A stretch of 52,318 bases of DNA, taken from NCBI GenBank assembly GCA_009782825.1, contig WRII01000011.1:1-52318 (forward strand). Reading direction: 5' to 3'. Shown in pieces: positions 49,551 to 52,318 of this stretch. The notes under the pieces are model-generated. The model had not been told where the DNA came from. It worked only from the letters and a program-made list of their open reading frames with translations, and made no database searches. The translations under genes were made by a program, and so were the position numbers. The stretch comes from Peptococcaceae bacterium (GTDB lineage: Bacteria > Bacillota > Desulfitobacteriia > Desulfitobacteriales > Syntrophobotulaceae). Position 1 is the stretch's first letter. Each line of letters opens with the position of its first letter.

Positions 49551-51281
49551 TTATTTATACTCATTCATCGCGGCAAACTCAGCCGCTCTAAGCCGTTCTT
49601 CAAGTTCACACAACTCTGGCGGCAAATCAACTAATATGCGGCCAGAACCATCACTATAAAGGTCGTCTCTGGACATACACCGCAAATGTGGAAATACATC
49701 ACCCAGCATACTAAACAGCCCAAACATGGGCATTTCCATATAATCCAATAAAAATCCTGGCAAGAAGTTCGCCCCAACAAGCTCATAGTGCCCTACATCT
49801 CTTTTGTAGTTGCTTAAAATTAAAAATTCCGGCGAATACATGCGAGTAACGTCTTCCAAGGAAAGGGCGCCCTTGCCTATATACCCCAATTTACGATAAA
49901 AGCTAAGTTCATGACCCACGGCTCCCAAATGGTCACCGAAAAACAAAAGAACCGTGGGGTCCTTCTGTGTATCCACGAACTCCACAAGCCGTCTGAGTTC
50001 GCAATCCGCATGACGCAGCCCGTGCAGATACGTTTCCGCTTCAAGTTTTAATCTGTGACCTTTTCTGTTTTCAAAACCCCCAGTATTCAGAACTTTTATG
50101 CCGGTTTCAGGATATTTATCCGGTGTGTAGGGCTGATGATTTTCCATGGAAATCCCAAAAAGAAAAATGGGAGCGGCTTTTTTATCATACATTTGGATAA
50201 TGTGCTTTGTCAGCTCCGCGTCGGAAATATAAAACCCATCTTTCCGCGCGCCTGGCATATCCTCCGCACCTGTAAAGCTGTCAAAACCCATATTTTTCAA
50301 GGCATTATCACGATTATAAAACGTCTTGCTATAGGTATGGATGGCGTGCGCTTCATATCCAAAAGACTTAAAATATGAAGCCAGCGAAGGGATAGGACGC
50401 TTGGCGAGAGAATAGTAAAAGGGTCTTGCCGCGTTAAAATGCCGTCCGACTGTGCCGGTCAAAAACTCAGCCTCCACAGCGCAAGTCCCTCCGCCAATAG
50501 GTGTTACAAGCAGTGTTCCTGTTACGGCGCGAGTGTGCAATGTCCGAAAAAACGGCAAGGGGTCTTCCGAAAGGTCGAGTCCCGGGATACGGGTCATATC
50601 AAAGAACGATTCAGAAAGGACAACAATAACATTGACCTGTTTACAGCCATCAGAAGGTGCCCTGTCAGAGTCATCAGAGTCATATGTACCCGAAAGTGAT
50701 GGAGGGACAGATGGCGGCGTCGGCTTTTTGAAATATGCTGTTACATTGAGGGCGAAACCACGCAGAAACCCTTTAGTCAGATAGGTGAAATCACACTTTT
50801 TTGTAAACATGCCCGCCATAACCGCTATCACGAAGACTATTAGAGCCAGAATTTTATCCGCAGCATGTACCTCTGCCGGGATCAAGAAGAAAAACCCTGC
50901 CAGAGACCCCACTCCCACTCCCACCGCAACACCCAGCGTGGGTGTTATGACTAAATTGGATAACCCAGCCACCCCAGTGATCTTGAATACAAGCAGCAAC
51001 TCAAAGAAATACAAGGGCTCATTTCTGGCCGCGTGTTTAAACGAACTTACAACAGCCAACACGAAAAAAAAAGTCAGAACACCACAAGGAACAACAAAAA
51101 CGCTTCCGGTCACCACACGTATTGGTAAGATAAGCCCATAAACAAACAGAACATTTATCAGATAATCCAGCGGATTCGTTTTCATCCATCTAAACGCATA
51201 TGAAAACCCGCACCTATGTACGGCTTCAAGTAAAATAATCCATACCAAGCAAACCAAAAACACAACACTGAAAGTGTCCAT
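49551..51281 (-). CDS. LTA synthase-like sulfatase-fold membrane protein
   Basis: An alkaline-phosphatase-fold membrane enzyme of the lipoteichoic acid synthase family. About five membrane segments fill residues 1-170. After a Pro/Ser/Asp linker the extracellular domain starts NVIVVLSESFFDMTRIPGLD. Its nucleophile region is TPIGGGTCAVEAEFLTG, and FLFGISMENHQPY and LLFFGDHLGAVG are metal-site segments. The family transfers glycerol phosphate or phosphoethanolamine-type groups; the substrate here is unknown. It ends 240 bases from the preferred fliK start and is followed upstream by cbiX. Confidence 0.9.
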   Translation of the reverse strand: MDTFSVVFLVCLVWIILLEAVHRCGFSYAFRWMKTNPLDYLINVLFVYGLILPIRVVTGSVFVVPCGVLTFFFVLAVVSSFKHAARNEPLYFFELLLVFKITGVAGLSNLVITPTLGVAVGVGVGSLAGFFFLIPAEVHAADKILALIVFVIAVMAGMFTKKCDFTYLTKGFLRGFALNVTAYFKKPTPPSVPPSLSGTYDSDDSDRAPSDGCKQVNVIVVLSESFFDMTRIPGLDLSEDPLPFFRTLHTRAVTGTLLVTPIGGGTCAVEAEFLTGTVGRHFNAARPFYYSLAKRPIPSLASYFKSFGYEAHAIHTYSKTFYNRDNALKNMGFDSFTGAEDMPGARKDGFYISDAELTKHIIQMYDKKAAPIFLFGISMENHQPYTPDKYPETGIKVLNTGGFENRKGHRLKLEAETYLHGLRHADCELRRLVEFVDTQKDPTVLLFFGDHLGAVGHELSFYRKLGYIGKGALSLEDVTRMYSPEFLILSNYKRDVGHYELVGANFLPGFLLDYMEMPMFGLFSMLGDVFPHLRCMSRDDLYSDGSGRILVDLPPELCELEERLRAAEFAAMNEYK

Positions 51282-51302
51282 TTCCTACCGCCCTTTATCC
51301 TG

Positions 51303-51692
51303 TCACGTTACATTATCTGCTATCCTATCAACCAAAATATCCGCGAGGCGTTCGTCAACTCCCAAGGGTTCTCCCATAGTGATCTTTATTCCCGGAAAAC
51401 TCGCGGCACAGACTGTCCTAATATGTGGAATATTCTTCTTTAAGTGCGTCCCCATGAACAGGAAATAGGGGATGATCTTTATTTCCGTAGCCCCTTTGGC
51501 TGCCAGCGCAGAAACGCCCTTTTCCAGGGTTCGCTCCGAAAATTCCATAAAAGCCCCTTCAATAATAGCATTGGGCAGCTTTTCTTTGACCATAGAGAGA
51601 ACCGCTTCCAAAGCAGCCTCCGTTTCCTTTGCTCTGCTGCCATGAGCAACCACAAGCACACTTTTCTTATCACATTCTGTCTTCTTCATCAC
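51303..51692 (-). CDS. cbiX: CbiX-type sirohydrochlorin chelatase
   Basis: A short (about 129 residues), single-domain chelatase that inserts cobalt or iron into sirohydrochlorin in cobalamin or sirohaem synthesis. SVLVVAHGSRAKETEAAL carries the catalytic histidine, and IIPYFLFMGTHLKKNIP the second. No other cobalamin or sirohaem gene is near, so the metal is uncertain. GTG 51692 or ATG 51689 follows GGAGG at 10 to 13 bases. The stop is 22 bases before the LTA-synthase-like gene. Confidence 0.92.
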   Translation of the reverse strand: MMKKTECDKKSVLVVAHGSRAKETEAALEAVLSMVKEKLPNAIIEGAFMEFSERTLEKGVSALAAKGATEIKIIPYFLFMGTHLKKNIPHIRTVCAASFPGIKITMGEPLGVDERLADILVDRIADNVT

Positions 51693-51848
51693 GACTCGTT
51701 AATCCTCCGGTTTATATTTGCTCTTTACAATTATCACGCCTGTTCTCCCACATGTCAAATAGCAGTAGCTAGCAGTAGCATATTTATTTCGTATGTGTTA
51801 GACTCGTGTAGCAATCCGTTAATTCCGTGAGCGGGGATAATAATTCGA

Positions 51849-52232
51849 ATGAGAAAGTCCATTCTGAAAATTAAAATAGACACAAGATATCTATTCGCCT
51901 TTATAATTATTCTGGCTATTGAAACAAGTATAGCAATTTTTTTGAAAGATGGCTTCATCAGGAATTATCTTGGCGATGTTTTGGTCGTGGTCTTGATTTA
52001 TTGTTTCATCAAAATATTTGTGAGAAACAAAACCGTATTTTTGCCATTGTGCGTGTTTATTTTTGCCGTTATGATTGAGATCGGACAGTATTTTAATTTA
52101 GTCGAACTGCTTGGATTAAGTGATTTTGCAATTGCAAGAATCATTATTGGCACATCATTCGATATCATGGATATTGTTTGTTATTTGGTAGGCTGTATTG
52201 GATTATTCTTGTTTGAATTAACCCTACAATGA
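51849..52232 (+). CDS. DUF2809 family membrane protein
   Basis: A 127-residue protein with four membrane segments. The order of GFIRNYLGDVLVVVLIYCFI, EIGQYFNLVELLGL and IIGTSFDIMDIVCYLVGCIG matches the DUF2809 family. The function is unknown; such proteins occur beside vancomycin-resistance-like VanZ or regulatory genes. The site is weak (GGGG twelve bases upstream). AT-rich, unlike the neighbouring core genes, so possibly acquired. Confidence 0.85.
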   Translation: MRKSILKIKIDTRYLFAFIIILAIETSIAIFLKDGFIRNYLGDVLVVVLIYCFIKIFVRNKTVFLPLCVFIFAVMIEIGQYFNLVELLGLSDFAIARIIIGTSFDIMDIVCYLVGCIGLFLFELTLQ

Positions 52233-52245
52233 AATATTTTTTTGC

Positions 52246-52274
52246 TTGACTATTGACGAAAAACAAGATACAAT
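52246..52274 (+). promoter_or_regulatory. Sigma A-type promoter
   Basis: TTGACT at 52246-52251 and TACAAT at 52269-52274 are spaced by 17 bases. A gene start follows 40 bases downstream. Confidence 0.8.
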
Positions 52275-52314
52275 AAAGAAGGTGATATAGAATTTACTTT
52301 GGAGAGGCAAAAAA

Positions 52315-52318
52315 ATGG
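52315..52318 (+). CDS. Start of a gene running off the window
   Basis: ATG at 52315 is preceded by GGAGAGG at seven bases and by the promoter at 52246-52274. Only the first codon is inside the window, so the product is unknown. Confidence 0.6.

Overview
The window reads as chromosomal DNA from an anaerobic, endospore-forming, flagellated Firmicute of class Clostridia, probably a Peptococcaceae/Desulfitobacteriaceae-type organism. The evidence is the spoIIA operon beside a spoVA cluster, a class III (oxygen-sensitive) ribonucleotide reductase, several rubredoxin-type oxygen-defence proteins (rubrerythrin, Hrb, flavodiiron protein), a small 2[4Fe-4S] ferredoxin, the whiA-yvcK-rapZ cluster, strong AGGAGG ribosome binding sites and tRNAs with encoded CCA. 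The lineage is inferred from gene content; no 16S rRNA gene is present.

Layout. 1-3.9 kb: an AAA ATPase cut by the window edge, trmK, and a large membrane protein. 3.9-4.5 kb: unusual palindromes around a small tandem-repeat membrane protein. 4.5-9.6 kb: sporulation block, with spoVAC-spoVAD-spoVAE (minus) divergent from spoIIAA-spoIIAB-sigF (plus), and a DacF-type D,D-carboxypeptidase facing sigF tail to tail. 9.7-15.4 kb: a Phd-like protein, rubrerythrin-Hrb operon, a secreted Cna-B-like protein, a zinc-ribbon protein, and a flavodiiron-flavin reductase-rubredoxin fusion. 15.5-17.2 kb: two lipoproteins. 17.3-17.9 kb: six tRNAs (Leu, Cys, Gly, Phe, Asp, Val). 18.1-20.3 kb: a complete arginine-to-spermidine operon (pdaD-speE-speB). 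20.4-25.1 kb: a membrane glycosyltransferase and a TrkH/TrkA potassium uptake system. 25.2-28.5 kb: rapZ-yvcK-whiA. 28.5-31.3 kb: an AT-rich island ending in an integrase remnant at tRNA-His, with two Nif11-like double-glycine peptide genes. 31.5-34.7 kb: the class III ribonucleotide reductase operon. 34.8-39.8 kb: a DUF885 lipoprotein, an AAA/PD-(D/E)XK protein and a TPR protein. 40-43.8 kb: ferredoxin, a 55-residue CxxC protein, two LytR-CpsA-Psr proteins and MecA. 43.9-49.3 kb: flagellar hook/rod genes. 49.5-52.3 kb: an LTA-synthase-like protein, CbiX, a DUF2809 protein and the start of another gene.

The most unusual thing I see is the nrdD operon. The large NrdD reading frame ends after its zinc-binding CPRCG segment without the glycyl-radical tail. 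That tail (RRITGYL, then RFNNAKQAE) lies on a separate small downstream frame with its own strong ribosome binding site and ten Gln-Gln-Ile repeats, and a dispersed repeat element sits between the two frames. Tandem NrdR-type boxes and a consensus promoter precede nrdD. Other points of interest are the paired peptide genes in the tRNA-His island, a four-copy dispersed element of about 95 bp, and in-frame low-complexity expansions in several otherwise conserved proteins.

Many starts have been moved from the longest open frame to the codon with a good ribosome binding site; this is stated in each entry. All functional calls rest on reading motifs by eye, not on database searches.
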